A stretch of 64,000 nucleotides of DNA, from positions 353,298-417,297 of the forward strand of contig NZ_VINQ01000002.1 in assembly GCF_008369105.1 (NCBI RefSeq), written 5' to 3'. Source of the stretch: Aquicoccus porphyridii. Its GTDB lineage: Bacteria; Pseudomonadota; Alphaproteobacteria; Rhodobacterales; Rhodobacteraceae. Each line of letters begins with the position of its first letter. Position 1 is the stretch's first letter. The notes under the pieces were generated by a model. It was not told the DNA's origin. It saw only the letters and a list, made by a program, of their open reading frames with translations, and made no database searches. Below are positions 25,689 to 34,677 of this stretch, in pieces. Position numbers and translations under genes: made by a program.

Positions 25689-26630
25689 ATGATGCATGAC
25701 CGCACCCAGACCGAGGATTTCACCGGCCCGCTCAAGCGGTTGCTGGCGGCGATCGTCGTGATCGCCCTGCTCGCCGTCTTCGTGCTCTGGCGAATCGATT
25801 CGCCGCGCGTCGAGCGATTCCGCGCGCAGGTGGTCGATCATGTCCTGCCCAACTTCGAATGGGCCATGGTCCCGGTCACCGCCAGCATCAACCTCCTGCG
25901 CGATTTCCAAAGCTACCAGGCCCTGCACGCCCAGAACCAGGAACTGAAACGCGAATTGCAGACGATGAAGAAATGGAAAGAGGCGGCGGTGCAGCTTTCC
26001 CAGGAAAACGCGCGCCTGCTCGATCTCAACAAGGTGCGGCTCGACCCGCGCCTGACCTTCATCACCGGGGTGGTGATGGCCGATTCCGGCTCGCCCTTCC
26101 GCCAGTCCGTCGTGCTCAATATCGGCTCGCGCGACGGCATTCTCGATGGCTGGGCCGCGATGGACGGGCTCGGCCTTGTCGGGCGCATCTCCGGCGTGGG
26201 GCGCTCCACCTCGCGGGTGATCCTTCTCACCGACCCGAGCAGCCGGGTTCCCGTCACCGTGCCCTCCTCGGGGCAGAACGGGCTCCTGGTGGGCGACAAC
26301 ACCCTTGCCCCGGCGCTCGATTTTCTCGAAAGCCCCGACATCGCGCGCCCCGGCGACCGGGTGGTGACCTCGGGCGACGGTGAGGTGCTCCCCGCCGGGC
26401 TCCTGGTGGGCGAGGTGGCGATCGACCCCGGCGGGCGGATGCGGGTGCGGCTCGCGGCCGATTACGAGCGGCTCGAATTCCTGCGGGTGCTGCGCCACCA
26501 CGGGCAGGAACGCATCGTCGATCCGGGCCGGCTCATCCTGCCCGAAGCCTTGCCAGAAGCCCTGCCCGCACCCGATACGCCGCTTGAACTCGGCCAGGGC
26601 GATCAGGCACCGGAGGGTGGCGATGACTGA
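25689..26630 (+). CDS. mreC: rod shape-determining protein MreC
   Basis: A 313-residue MreC. A single membrane anchor lies at about residues 16-36, followed by a coiled coil at about 72-110 and the twin beta-barrel domain from residue 115 to 275, including SRVPVTVPSSGQNGLLVG. The C-terminus is proline/glutamate-rich. MreC links the cytoplasmic MreB filament to the periplasmic PBP2. It begins a rightward operon; its stop overlaps the mreD start by 8 nt. Confidence 0.93.
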   Translation: MMHDRTQTEDFTGPLKRLLAAIVVIALLAVFVLWRIDSPRVERFRAQVVDHVLPNFEWAMVPVTASINLLRDFQSYQALHAQNQELKRELQTMKKWKEAAVQLSQENARLLDLNKVRLDPRLTFITGVVMADSGSPFRQSVVLNIGSRDGILDGWAAMDGLGLVGRISGVGRSTSRVILLTDPSSRVPVTVPSSGQNGLLVGDNTLAPALDFLESPDIARPGDRVVTSGDGEVLPAGLLVGEVAIDPGGRMRVRLAADYERLEFLRVLRHHGQERIVDPGRLILPEALPEALPAPDTPLELGQGDQAPEGGDD

Positions 26631-27162
26631 GATCACGCTCACCCGGCTGTGGCTCATGCGGGCCCTCTTTGCCAGCATCGTGCTGACGGTGCTGCTGTTC
26701 TGCCTGCTGCCGCTCAACACCGTGCCCCGGTTCTGGGCCGGGCCCGACCTCATCATGGGCTTTGCCTTTGCCTGGGTGCTGCGCCGCCCCGAATACGTGC
26801 CCTTGCCAATCGTCGCCGGGCTGCTGTTTCTGGCCGATCTCGTGCTGGGTCGCCCGCCCGGGCTTTACGCCGCGCTCACGCTCATCGCCTTCGAGAACCT
26901 GCGCGCCCGCGCGCCACGGTTGCGGGACATGCCCTTCACCATAGAATGGCTCAGCGTCAGCGCCGTGATCGTCGCCGTCATGCTGGGCTACCGGCTGCTT
27001 CTGGGCCTGTTTCTCGTCCCCGAAGCCTCGCCGGGGCTCTGGCTCATCCGGCTCCTTGCGACGCTGGCCAGCTATCCACTCATCGTCGCGCTCACCCGCT
27101 TCGGCTTTGGCCTGCGCAAGGCCCTGCTCGGCGAAGTCAACGCCCTCGGCCAGCGGCAATAA
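26623..27162 (+). CDS. mreD: rod shape-determining protein MreD
   Basis: A 179-residue hydrophobic protein with about five membrane helices, starting at ATG 26623 within the end of mreC. Low sequence conservation is normal for MreD; its size, topology and position between mreC and mrdA make the call. It works with MreC in the inner membrane part of the elongasome. The frame used excludes the long alternative reading of the same region. Confidence 0.88.
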   Translation: MTEITLTRLWLMRALFASIVLTVLLFCLLPLNTVPRFWAGPDLIMGFAFAWVLRRPEYVPLPIVAGLLFLADLVLGRPPGLYAALTLIAFENLRARAPRLRDMPFTIEWLSVSAVIVAVMLGYRLLLGLFLVPEASPGLWLIRLLATLASYPLIVALTRFGFGLRKALLGEVNALGQRQ

Positions 27163-27175
27163 GGAGTCCAACGCA

Positions 27176-29119
27176 ATGCGCCGCCCCTCACGCGAAACCG
27201 CCCAGAGCCAGCGCCGGATCACCCGGCGCGGCCTCGTGCTGGGCGGGCTGCAACTCGGCGTGCTGGGAACGCTTGGCTTCCGGATGCATTATCTTCAGGT
27301 CAAGGAGGCCGAGCAATACCGCTTCCTCGCCGAGGAAAATCGCATCAACATCGAGCTGATTCCGCCAACCCGGGGCCAGATTTTCGACCGCACCGGCCGG
27401 ATCGTCGCACGCAACGTGCCCGCCTATCGCATCACCATGACCCGCAAGGATGCAGGCGACGTCGACTCCGTGCTGGCCCGGCTCGGGGCGCTGATCGACC
27501 TTGCGCCGGAAGACATCGCCACCGCGCTCGAGGAACTGCGCACCCGGCGCGGCGACACCCCCATCACCGTCGCCGACCGCGTCACCTGGGACGAGATCAG
27601 CCGCGTCGCCGCCAACGCCCCCGCCCTGCCCGGCGTCACCCCCGAAGTCGGGCTCAGCCGGACCTATCCGCTGGGCGCGGATTTCACCCATGTCGTGGGC
27701 TATGTCGGCCCGGTCTCCGATTACGATCTCGCACGGATCGACGCGCCCGACCGGCTCTTGCTGATGCCACGGTTCCAGATCGGCAAGACCGGCATCGAGG
27801 CCCGCGAAGAAGACCGCCTGCGCGGCAAGGCCGGCACCCGCCGGGTCGAGGTCAATGCCGCCGGGCGCGTCATGCGCGAACTCGACCGCCGCGAAGGCCA
27901 GCCCGGCACCGATCTGCAACTCGCCACCGATTACATGCTGCAGAACTACGTCCAGGCCCGGCTCGGTGAGGAAAGCGCCGCCGCCGTGGTGATCGACACC
28001 GAAACCGGCGACCTGCTCGCCATCGGCTCTTCGCCCGCCTTCGATCCGAACCTTTTTGTCAACGGCATCTCCAGCACCAATTACAACGCCCTCTTGCAGA
28101 ACGATCACCGCCCGCTGGTCGCGAAATCGGTGCAGGGCGTCTATCCCCCCGGCTCGACCTTCAAGATGGTCGTCGCCCTCGCCGCGCTCGAATCCGAGAT
28201 CATCACGCCCGAGGAAACGGTGCGCTGCCGCGGCTATATCGAAGTGGCCGACAACCGCTTTCACTGCTGGAAACGCGCCGGTCATGGCAACATGAACCTG
28301 CACACCGCCCTGCGCGAAAGCTGCGATGTCTATTTCTACGAACTGGCTCTCAAGACCGGGATCGAACGCATCTCGGCCATGGCGCGCAAACTCGGGCTCG
28401 GGCAACGCTATGACATCCCGATGTCCGGCGTGCATGCCGGCCTCGTGCCGACCCGCGAATGGAAACGCGCCGCGCGCGGCGCCGACTGGGTCATCGGCGA
28501 CAGCGTCAACGCCGCGATCGGTCAGGGCTTCGTGCTGGCCTCGCCGCTGCAATTGGCGGTGATGACCGCCCGGATCGCCACCGGGCGCCGCATCACCCCG
28601 CGTCTGATCAAGTCGATCGACGGCGTCGAACAGCCCAGCGGCCACGGCGAACCGCTCGATATCAACGAGAACAACCTGCGGGCCATCCGCCGGGGCATGT
28701 TCTCGGTCTCCAACAACAACCGCGGCACCGCCTTTTCCTCGCGAATCCTCGCCGATGAATTCCGCATGTCCGGCAAGACCGGCACCAGCCAGGTGCGCCG
28801 CATCACCCCGGCCGAACGCCGCGCCGGCGTCACCCGCAACGAAGACCTGCCATGGAACCGCCGCGACCACGCGCTCTTCGTGAACTTCGCCCCCCATGAC
28901 CTGCCCCGCATCGCCGTCTCGGTGGTGGTCGAACATGGCGGCGGCGGCTCGGCCACGGCGGCCCCCATCGCCCGCGACATCACCCTTCAGGCGCTCTACG
29001 GGGACGACCCGCCGCTTTCGGCCTACCCGGCCAAGGATCGCGCCCGCATCAGCTCCCAGCAGGAAAAGCTGCGCGACCTGCGACCGCCCGCCCGTGACGA
29101 CAGGCCGACCCGCGCATGA
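27176..29119 (+). CDS. mrdA: penicillin-binding protein 2
   Basis: A 647-residue class B PBP. An N-terminal membrane anchor (about 20-40) follows an arginine-rich start, the pedestal/dimerisation domain spans about 50-230, and the transpeptidase domain follows. The active-site Ser is in YPPGSTFKMV (SxxK), the second motif is SCD in ESCDVYF, and SGKTGTSQVR gives the KTG motif. It cross-links peptidoglycan during elongation. The start follows AAGGAG that overlaps the region after the mreD stop. It overlaps rodA by 4 nt (ATGA). Confidence 0.95.
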   Translation: MRRPSRETAQSQRRITRRGLVLGGLQLGVLGTLGFRMHYLQVKEAEQYRFLAEENRINIELIPPTRGQIFDRTGRIVARNVPAYRITMTRKDAGDVDSVLARLGALIDLAPEDIATALEELRTRRGDTPITVADRVTWDEISRVAANAPALPGVTPEVGLSRTYPLGADFTHVVGYVGPVSDYDLARIDAPDRLLLMPRFQIGKTGIEAREEDRLRGKAGTRRVEVNAAGRVMRELDRREGQPGTDLQLATDYMLQNYVQARLGEESAAAVVIDTETGDLLAIGSSPAFDPNLFVNGISSTNYNALLQNDHRPLVAKSVQGVYPPGSTFKMVVALAALESEIITPEETVRCRGYIEVADNRFHCWKRAGHGNMNLHTALRESCDVYFYELALKTGIERISAMARKLGLGQRYDIPMSGVHAGLVPTREWKRAARGADWVIGDSVNAAIGQGFVLASPLQLAVMTARIATGRRITPRLIKSIDGVEQPSGHGEPLDINENNLRAIRRGMFSVSNNNRGTAFSSRILADEFRMSGKTGTSQVRRITPAERRAGVTRNEDLPWNRRDHALFVNFAPHDLPRIAVSVVVEHGGGGSATAAPIARDITLQALYGDDPPLSAYPAKDRARISSQQEKLRDLRPPARDDRPTRA

Positions 29120-30255
29120 GCTATCTCGAACATACCGTCAAATACACGCCCAGCGGCCCGCGCAAGGTGTTCTACCTCAACTGGCCGATCGCGGTGCTGC
29201 TCGCATCGGTGGCCGCGATCGGGTTCCTGATGCTCTACTCGGTCGCGGGCGGCACCTTGCAGCCCTGGGCCGAACCCCAGATGAAGCGCTTTGCCGCGGG
29301 CTTCGTGCTGATGCTCGGCATCGCGATGATGCCGCTCTATTTCTGGCGCAACGTGGCGCTCGTGGCCTATCTCGGCACGGTCGCGCTCCTCGCCCTCGTC
29401 GCGGTGATGGGCGAGATCGGCATGGGCGCACAACGCTGGATCGACCTTGGCTTCATCCGGCTGCAACCCTCGGAGCTGATGAAGATCACCCTCGTGATGC
29501 TGCTCGCCGCCTATTACGACTGGCTGCCGCTCTCCAAGGTCTCGCACCCGCTCTGGGTCGCGCTGCCGGCGGCGATGATCCTCCTGCCCACGCTCATGGT
29601 GCTGGGCCAGCCCGACCTTGGCACCGCGATCCTGCTCCTCGCGGGGGGCGGCGCGATGATGTTTCTCGCCGGGGTCCACTGGGCCTATTTCGCCGCCGTG
29701 ATCGCCGCGGGTGTGGGCATGGTGACGACGGTCCTGCAATCGCGCGGCACCGACTGGCAGTTGCTCAACAATTACCAGTTCCGCCGCATCGACACCTTTC
29801 TCGACCCGTCGGCCGATCCGCTCGGCGCGGGCTATCACATCACCCAGTCCAAGATCGCGCTCGGCTCGGGCGGCTGGGCCGGGCGCGGCTTCATGCAGGG
29901 CACTCAAAGCCAGCTCAACTTCCTGCCCGAGAAACATACCGATTTCATCTTCACCACCCTGGCCGAGGAATTCGGCTTCATCGGCGCGATCTCGCTCTTG
30001 GGTCTCTACGCGCTGATCATCTTCTTCTGCGTGGTCTCGGCCCTGTCGAACCCCAACCGCTTTGCCGCGCTCCTGACCCTCGGAATCGCCGCCACCTTCT
30101 TTCTCTACTTCGCCGCCAACATGGCGATGGTGACCGGCCTCATCCCGGTCGTCGGCGTGCCCCTGCCACTGGTAAGCTACGGCGGCTCGGCGATGATCGT
30201 GCTGATGGCCGGTTTCGGCCTCGTGCAATCGGCCCATGTCCACAAGCCACGCTAG
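29116..30255 (+). CDS. rodA: peptidoglycan glycosyltransferase RodA
   Basis: A 379-residue SEDS protein with about ten membrane helices. LGQPDLGTA near residue 165, the LNNYQFRRIDTF loop, the TDFIFTTLAEEFG stretch with the catalytic aspartate region, and a PLVSYGGSAMI C-terminal motif are all SEDS hallmarks. It polymerises glycan strands with PBP2. It starts in the ATGA overlap with mrdA and closes the mreC-mreD-mrdA-rodA operon. Confidence 0.95.
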   Translation: MSYLEHTVKYTPSGPRKVFYLNWPIAVLLASVAAIGFLMLYSVAGGTLQPWAEPQMKRFAAGFVLMLGIAMMPLYFWRNVALVAYLGTVALLALVAVMGEIGMGAQRWIDLGFIRLQPSELMKITLVMLLAAYYDWLPLSKVSHPLWVALPAAMILLPTLMVLGQPDLGTAILLLAGGGAMMFLAGVHWAYFAAVIAAGVGMVTTVLQSRGTDWQLLNNYQFRRIDTFLDPSADPLGAGYHITQSKIALGSGGWAGRGFMQGTQSQLNFLPEKHTDFIFTTLAEEFGFIGAISLLGLYALIIFFCVVSALSNPNRFAALLTLGIAATFFLYFAANMAMVTGLIPVVGVPLPLVSYGGSAMIVLMAGFGLVQSAHVHKPR

Positions 30256-30511
30256 CGCGTGTTGCATTGAACCGGATGGCCGACGCCAATTGAGAGGGCA
30301 ACACAAGGCCGCGGTTGGATGCTCACCACGTCAGCGCAGCGCGATTTATCCCGCAACGTCATCCCCCGCCGAAATAACGCGCGCCCTATCAAAAGCACCC
30401 GGTCACGCCAGAGGCATGCCTCCGGCACGACGGGGCGGCTTCGGCCGAGGGAACAAAACGATCGTTATTGGCTTGGCGACGAAACCAACATGCATCCCAT
30501 CGAGCAAGGAC
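30256..30511. other. gap after rodA, no gene seen
   Basis: About 256 nt between rodA and the SatD cassette. It contains the palindrome GAGGCATGCCTC near 30413 and a short CGGC/GCCG hairpin near 30440, either of which could end one of the convergent transcripts. No coding sequence is supported. Confidence 0.4.
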
Positions 30512-31081
30512 TCAGTCCGTAGACAGATGCTCGTCCTGTTGCTCTCCGATTGCCTCGGGAGCACAGAAGATTGCCTGGCCCACGCAATCAATCCCGCCGT
30601 TATGCGGCGCTCTTAATTCTGCGGAGTTAGGGACCGTACACATGTCGTTACAGGTGCTGGTAGATTGCTCTACGGTTCCGATAATGCCCGCGATATGTGA
30701 TCGAATATTGGACCCAAAATGTTGATCATAGGCAATCCATGCGCCCGTCGTGAGCACGGCCCAAAGAAGGCTGAAAAGCGAACCAACCAGGAAGTATTCG
30801 GCAAATCTTTGGTCGTCTAGTTCCTTGAAGCGGGCAACTGTCTTGAGCGCGATGACAGCGGCGAGCACTTCCCAACTTTGGGTCAGGATGCCAACCGCCA
30901 GAACGATGCGCTCAAGCCAACCGATAATCCATCCGGCAGGTTGAACGTCGCTCGTGGTATCCGATGTCTCACTTTTGAGGCCAGCACCCGAGAACAGCAT
31001 GCGGCAGGCCACGTTGCCGATTCCGGTGAGGAGCACGAGCGCGACGATTGTATAAGCAATCCCATGTATTAGATCCGTCAT
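30512..31081 (-). CDS. three-helix membrane protein paired with SatD-family gene
   Basis: A 189-residue protein with helices at about 5-27, 52-80 and 96-117 and a soluble, cysteine-containing tail of about 70 residues. The order ER (57-58), K80-x-x-x-R-F, EY (95-96) and SLFS (101-104) resembles the conserved C-terminal part of DUF3307-type membrane proteins, which I recall as frequent neighbours of SatD genes. It is translationally coupled (ATGA) to the SatD gene. AT-richer than the surrounding genes. Function unknown; an effector or transport role is inference. Confidence 0.65.
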   Translation of the reverse strand: MTDLIHGIAYTIVALVLLTGIGNVACRMLFSGAGLKSETSDTTSDVQPAGWIIGWLERIVLAVGILTQSWEVLAAVIALKTVARFKELDDQRFAEYFLVGSLFSLLWAVLTTGAWIAYDQHFGSNIRSHIAGIIGTVEQSTSTCNDMCTVPNSAELRAPHNGGIDCVGQAIFCAPEAIGEQQDEHLSTD

Positions 31082-31743
31082 CCCAGGCCTTCTTTCTTGT
31101 CAAGCCAGGCGAGAGCCTCAGATATCGCGTTCCATTGCATGGCATAAGCATCATAGCTTCCGGAGCCGCGCACTTTGTAGATGCTGTGCACCGAGACATT
31201 TCGGCGTCGAGCAAGTTCGGCGGGAGTCGATCCGCTCATGAGCCCCGAAATGTCTTCGCGCTGTTGATCTGTCCAGCCACGTTCGATCGCGCTGAGACCG
31301 GCACCCAGTGCGTCAAGCACCACTTCCATGACAGACTCTTCTGGCAGCGAAAAACGATAGTACTGGTCCGCTTTTTTCTGGTTCAGCTTGTTTCGTGCCT
31401 TTGCAAGCCCCGGTCCCATCATGTTCCAGGCTTTGTCGGGATTGATCGGGGTCTTGATTTCAACCAGACCGACCACAAAGCGGCAATCAATTTTATCAGC
31501 CAGCAATTGAAACCGTAAGTCTCGCGCTATCATCGCGGCCTGGGCGAGAGTCCGGGCAATACCCTGGAACTCATCTCCAAGCGTGATTGTCATCGGTGAC
31601 AGAAAAGCGTTTGCATGTGCAATGTTCTGGTCATCAATCGCTTTGTTGAAGCGCTCGTGAAGCAGATCAAGAGGCAGCGAGCTCTCGCTCCGCACGAGAT
31701 CTCCCATGATCACCCCTGAACGTCGTCCCTGTTTACCTTCCAT
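31078..31743 (-). CDS. SatD-family protein with C-terminal HTH
   Basis: A 221-residue protein. VIMGDLVRSE (12-20) and MTITLGDEFQG (51-61) match the SatD family. Residues 172-196 (TPAELARRRNVSVHSIYK) look like a helix-turn-helix of the sigma-4/LuxR kind. The two acidic sites, Asp15 and Asp57, are 42 apart and sit in G-D-[IL]-V-x-S and L-G-D-E contexts, reminiscent of the metal-binding pair of class III nucleotide cyclases; this is my inference, not a family annotation. Start at 31743 follows AGGACC. It is the first gene of a two-gene AT-rich operon. Confidence 0.7.
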   Translation of the reverse strand: MEGKQGRRSGVIMGDLVRSESSLPLDLLHERFNKAIDDQNIAHANAFLSPMTITLGDEFQGIARTLAQAAMIARDLRFQLLADKIDCRFVVGLVEIKTPINPDKAWNMMGPGLAKARNKLNQKKADQYYRFSLPEESVMEVVLDALGAGLSAIERGWTDQQREDISGLMSGSTPAELARRRNVSVHSIYKVRGSGSYDAYAMQWNAISEALAWLDKKEGLG

Positions 31744-31754
31744 GAGGTCCTTTT

Positions 31755-31807
31755 ACCCATGTAACCATATATGGGTCAATATCCCTTGTGACCCGTTTGT
31801 GGTTACA
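31755..31807. promoter_or_regulatory. cluster of inverted repeats before the SatD gene
   Basis: ACCCAT (31755-31760) pairs with ATGGGT (31771-31776). GGGTCA (31773-31778) pairs with TGACCC (31789-31794). Both have 10-nt gaps and share the GGGT half-site. TGTAACCA (31760-31767) pairs with TGGTTACA (31800-31807). Three alternating half-sites one helical turn and a half apart look like an operator, possibly for the HTH domain of the SatD-like protein itself. Confidence 0.5.
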
Positions 31808-31908
31808 ATTCTTGGGGATTGACGCCAAAAGCTGGAAACCCACCCATGCGCGACGCGACATCTTCTTCCGCATTGAAGCGTAAAAGCGGCCGACCCCGTC
31901 CCGTCTCG

Positions 31909-32156
31909 CGCATTTCCACCACCCGGACCACCCCGCGCGGCACCCGCGGCGACGGACCGAAATGCCCACCCGAAAAGCAACCATTCACGCCGGGCAAAGC
32001 CGGGGGCGCTCTCCCCGGCGCGCGGTGCATTAACTGAATCCCGGGTTAATTTCGCTGCAATGCGGCGGTGTACGCCCGGCAGCCGCGGCGCAGCCGCGAG
32101 TCACCCCCCGGATTTCGCCGCGGCGCAGCGCGGTTAACCACGCGGGACGGTGCCCC
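31909..32156 (+). repeat. 248-bp direct repeat, left copy
   Basis: Matches 43131-43378 base for base without gaps (constant offset of 11222). I count about 12 differences over the last 171 positions, so roughly 93% there, with lower similarity in the first 75. Short minus-strand frames inside both copies begin MHRAPG and are not convincing genes. This copy stands between the SatD cassette and the 3' end of the adenosine-kinase gene. Confidence 0.85.
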
Positions 32157-32166
32157 GACCCGGCAC

Positions 32167-32196
32167 CCCGACAACACGACACCCACCTTGCGCCCC
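32167..32196 (-). pseudogene. 30-bp remnant of a dehydratase gene 3' end
   Basis: Matches 43493-43522, inside the intact dehydratase gene beside the right repeat, with one mismatch in 30. On the minus strand it still reads GRKVGVVLSG, the dehydratase C-terminal motif. Compared with the right side, about 104 bp between repeat and gene, including the gene's stop codon, are missing here. Confidence 0.7.
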
Positions 32197-32236
32197 CGGA
32201 GCGGCGGTAGCGCTCCGGGCCGATCTCGGGTTCGGC

Positions 32237-33229
32237 TCAGGCAGCCGGAAGGGCGATGGCGCGGGCCGCAGCGCCGTCGCGCGCGCCGTAATGACCGAGC
32301 ACGCTGGCCGCCAGCCGCGCGCCCATGGCCCCGGCGCGCTCCACCGGCAGCCCCTGGGCCAGCCCGGCGAGGAAGCCGCTGGCATAGGCGTCGCCCGCGC
32401 CGGTGGTGTCGACCACCTGCGCGACGGGTGTCGCTGGCACGTGGTGCCGGCCATCCGCATCGGCCACCCAGGAGCCCTTCTCGTGCTCGGTGACCGCGGC
32501 GACGGCGACCTTGGACATGGCCCAGTCCAGCGCCGCCTCGGCGCCGTCGCACCCTGCCAGCGCGCCGATCTCGGCATGATTACCGATCAGGACGTCGACA
32601 TAGCGCGAGACCGTGTTGCGCATCACCCCGATGTTTCGCTCCACGCACCCCGCATCCGACGGCGTCATCGCCACGGTGGCCCCGGCAGCCTTGGCCACCT
32701 GGGCCAGCGTTTCGATCACCGCCGCGCCATGCGGCGCGTCCCAGATATAGCCCTCGATGAAGAGGATGTCGAAATCCTCCGGCAGCGCCGCGCGCGCCTC
32801 GAACGGCATCAGCGTGGTCGCGGCGCCAAGGTAGGTGCTCATCGTGCGTTCCCCGTCAGGGGTGACAAGGACCACGCAGCGCCCGGTCCCGTGATCGTCG
32901 TTCCGGGCGACCGCGACTGGCGCGGCCAGGTCGAGCCCCACCATCTCCTGGCGGAAGGTCTCTCCAAGATCGTCATCGGCAACCTTGCCGATATAGGTGC
33001 CCCGCACCGGCGTTTCGGCCAGGTGCGCGATGGTGTTGGCGACCGAGCCGCCGGACTGGCGCACGCCCGGTCCGACATCATCGAACAGGGCATGGGCCGC
33101 CTCGGCCTCGATCAGGTGCATCCCGCCCGGCGTCAGCCCGTGGCGGATGACCACCTCGGGCGGCACGGCGGCGACGACATCGACCAGGGCATTGCCCAGG
33201 CCCACGATATGCGGTGTGCGTTTGCTCAT
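32237..33229 (-). CDS. PfkB-family kinase, probable adenosine kinase
   Basis: A 330-residue ribokinase-fold protein. GLGNALVDVVA at the N-terminus, GGSVANTIAH near residue 61 and the catalytic DTTGAGDAYASG near residue 275 are PfkB signatures; the overall pattern fits bacterial adenosine kinases. In this operon it would phosphorylate the adenosine released by AhcY, pulling SAH hydrolysis forward. The start ATG 33229 follows GGGAGG; the frame extends five codons further. It ends the betaine/SAM-cycle operon, 11 nt after ahcY. Confidence 0.82.
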   Translation of the reverse strand: MSKRTPHIVGLGNALVDVVAAVPPEVVIRHGLTPGGMHLIEAEAAHALFDDVGPGVRQSGGSVANTIAHLAETPVRGTYIGKVADDDLGETFRQEMVGLDLAAPVAVARNDDHGTGRCVVLVTPDGERTMSTYLGAATTLMPFEARAALPEDFDILFIEGYIWDAPHGAAVIETLAQVAKAAGATVAMTPSDAGCVERNIGVMRNTVSRYVDVLIGNHAEIGALAGCDGAEAALDWAMSKVAVAAVTEHEKGSWVADADGRHHVPATPVAQVVDTTGAGDAYASGFLAGLAQGLPVERAGAMGARLAASVLGHYGARDGAAARAIALPAA

Positions 33230-33240
33230 CCTGGCCTCCC

Positions 33241-34650
33241 TCAATAGCGGTAATGTTCGGGCTTGAACGGACCTTCGGAGGACACGCCGATGTAGCTGGC
33301 CTGCTCGTCCGTCAACTCGCTCAGCCGCACGCCGATCCGGTCGAGATGCAGCCGCGCGACCTTTTCATCGAGATGCTTGGGCAGGATGTAGACCTTGTTC
33401 TCGTACTGGTCGCCGTTCTTGTAGAGTTCGATCTGCGCCAGCACCTGGTTGGTAAAGCTGGCCGACATCACGAAAGACGGGTGCCCGGTCGCGTTGCCGA
33501 GGTTCAAAAGCCGCCCCTCGGACAAAAGGATGATCCGGTTGCCGCCCGACATCTCGATCATGTCCACCTGGTCCTTGATGTTGGTCCATTTGTGGTTCTT
33601 CAGAGCGGCGACCTGGATCTCGTTGTCGAAATGGCCGATATTGCCGACGATCGCCATGTCCTTCATCTCGCGCATATGCTCGATGCGGATCACGTCCTTG
33701 TTGCCGGTGGTGGTGATGAAGATGTCGGCGCTCGACACCACGTCTTCGAGCGTGACAACCTCGAACCCGTCCATCGCCGCCTGAAGCGCACAGATCGGAT
33801 CAACCTCGGTCACCTTCACCCGCGCACCGGCACCACGCAAGCTTGCGGCCGAGCCCTTGCCCACGTCGCCGTAGCCACAGACCACGGCCACCTTGCCCGC
33901 CATCATCGTATCGGTCGCGCGGCGAATACCGTCCACAAGGCTCTCCTTGCAGCCATACTTGTTGTCGAATTTCGACTTGGTGACGCTATCATTCACGTTG
34001 ATCGCCGGGAACGGCAGCTGGCCGTCGCGCACCAGTTGGTAGAGGCGGTTGACGCCGGTGGTGGTTTCCTCGGAGACACCCATGATCTGGTCGCGGGTCC
34101 TGGTGAACCAGCCCGGGCTTTCCGCCATGCGCTTGGCGATCTGCTTCTTGATGACTTCTTCTTCCTCGGATGTCGGAACCGGGATGATGTCCTCGCCGGC
34201 CTCGGCGCGGGCGCCGAGCAGAACATAGAGCGTGGCGTCACCGCCATCATCGAGGATCATGTTCGGGCCGTCCTCGAACAGGAACGACCGGTCGAGGTAA
34301 TCCCAATGCTCCTCCAGCGACTGCCCCTTGATCGCAAAGACCGGCGTCCCGCCCGCGGCGATCGCGGCGGCGGCGTGGTCCTGCGTGGAGAACACGTTGC
34401 ACGAGGCCCAGCGCACATCGGCGCCAAGCGCGTTCAGCGTCTCGATCAGAACGGCGGTCTGGATCGTCATGTGCAGCGACCCGACGATGCGCGCGCCCTT
34501 GAGCGGCTTTGCCTCGCCATATTCCTCCCGCAGCGCCATCAGGCCCGGCATTTCGGTTTCGGCGATATCGAGTTCCTTGCGGCCGAATTCGGCCAGAGAG
34601 ATGTCGCGGACAACATAGTCCGCGGCCGTGATGTTTTCTGGTTTGTTCAT
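33241..34650 (-). CDS. ahcY: adenosylhomocysteinase
   Basis: A 469-residue SAH hydrolase. The substrate-binding [15 protein letters not shown] stretch lies near residue 58, the NAD-binding [10 protein letters not shown] near residue 244, and the C-terminal KPEHYRY closes the dimer cofactor site. It cleaves SAH, a strong inhibitor of methyltransferases, to homocysteine and adenosine. It lies 27 nt after metK in the same operon, so a separate SAH riboswitch is unlikely here. Length matches the proteobacterial form with its extra insert. Confidence 0.96.
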   Translation of the reverse strand: MNKPENITAADYVVRDISLAEFGRKELDIAETEMPGLMALREEYGEAKPLKGARIVGSLHMTIQTAVLIETLNALGADVRWASCNVFSTQDHAAAAIAAGGTPVFAIKGQSLEEHWDYLDRSFLFEDGPNMILDDGGDATLYVLLGARAEAGEDIIPVPTSEEEEVIKKQIAKRMAESPGWFTRTRDQIMGVSEETTTGVNRLYQLVRDGQLPFPAINVNDSVTKSKFDNKYGCKESLVDGIRRATDTMMAGKVAVVCGYGDVGKGSAASLRGAGARVKVTEVDPICALQAAMDGFEVVTLEDVVSSADIFITTTGNKDVIRIEHMREMKDMAIVGNIGHFDNEIQVAALKNHKWTNIKDQVDMIEMSGGNRIILLSEGRLLNLGNATGHPSFVMSASFTNQVLAQIELYKNGDQYENKVYILPKHLDEKVARLHLDRIGVRLSELTDEQASYIGVSSEGPFKPEHYRY

Positions 34651-34677
34651 GGTGTCGTTCCTCGAATTCCGTTTGGG

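Noticed and set aside
31803-32030. Minus-strand frame beginning MHRAPG in the left repeat, with a similar frame at 42992-43252
   Set aside because: The two frames diverge quickly, have no ribosome site and lie in repeat DNA; they follow the repeat, not a conserved protein.
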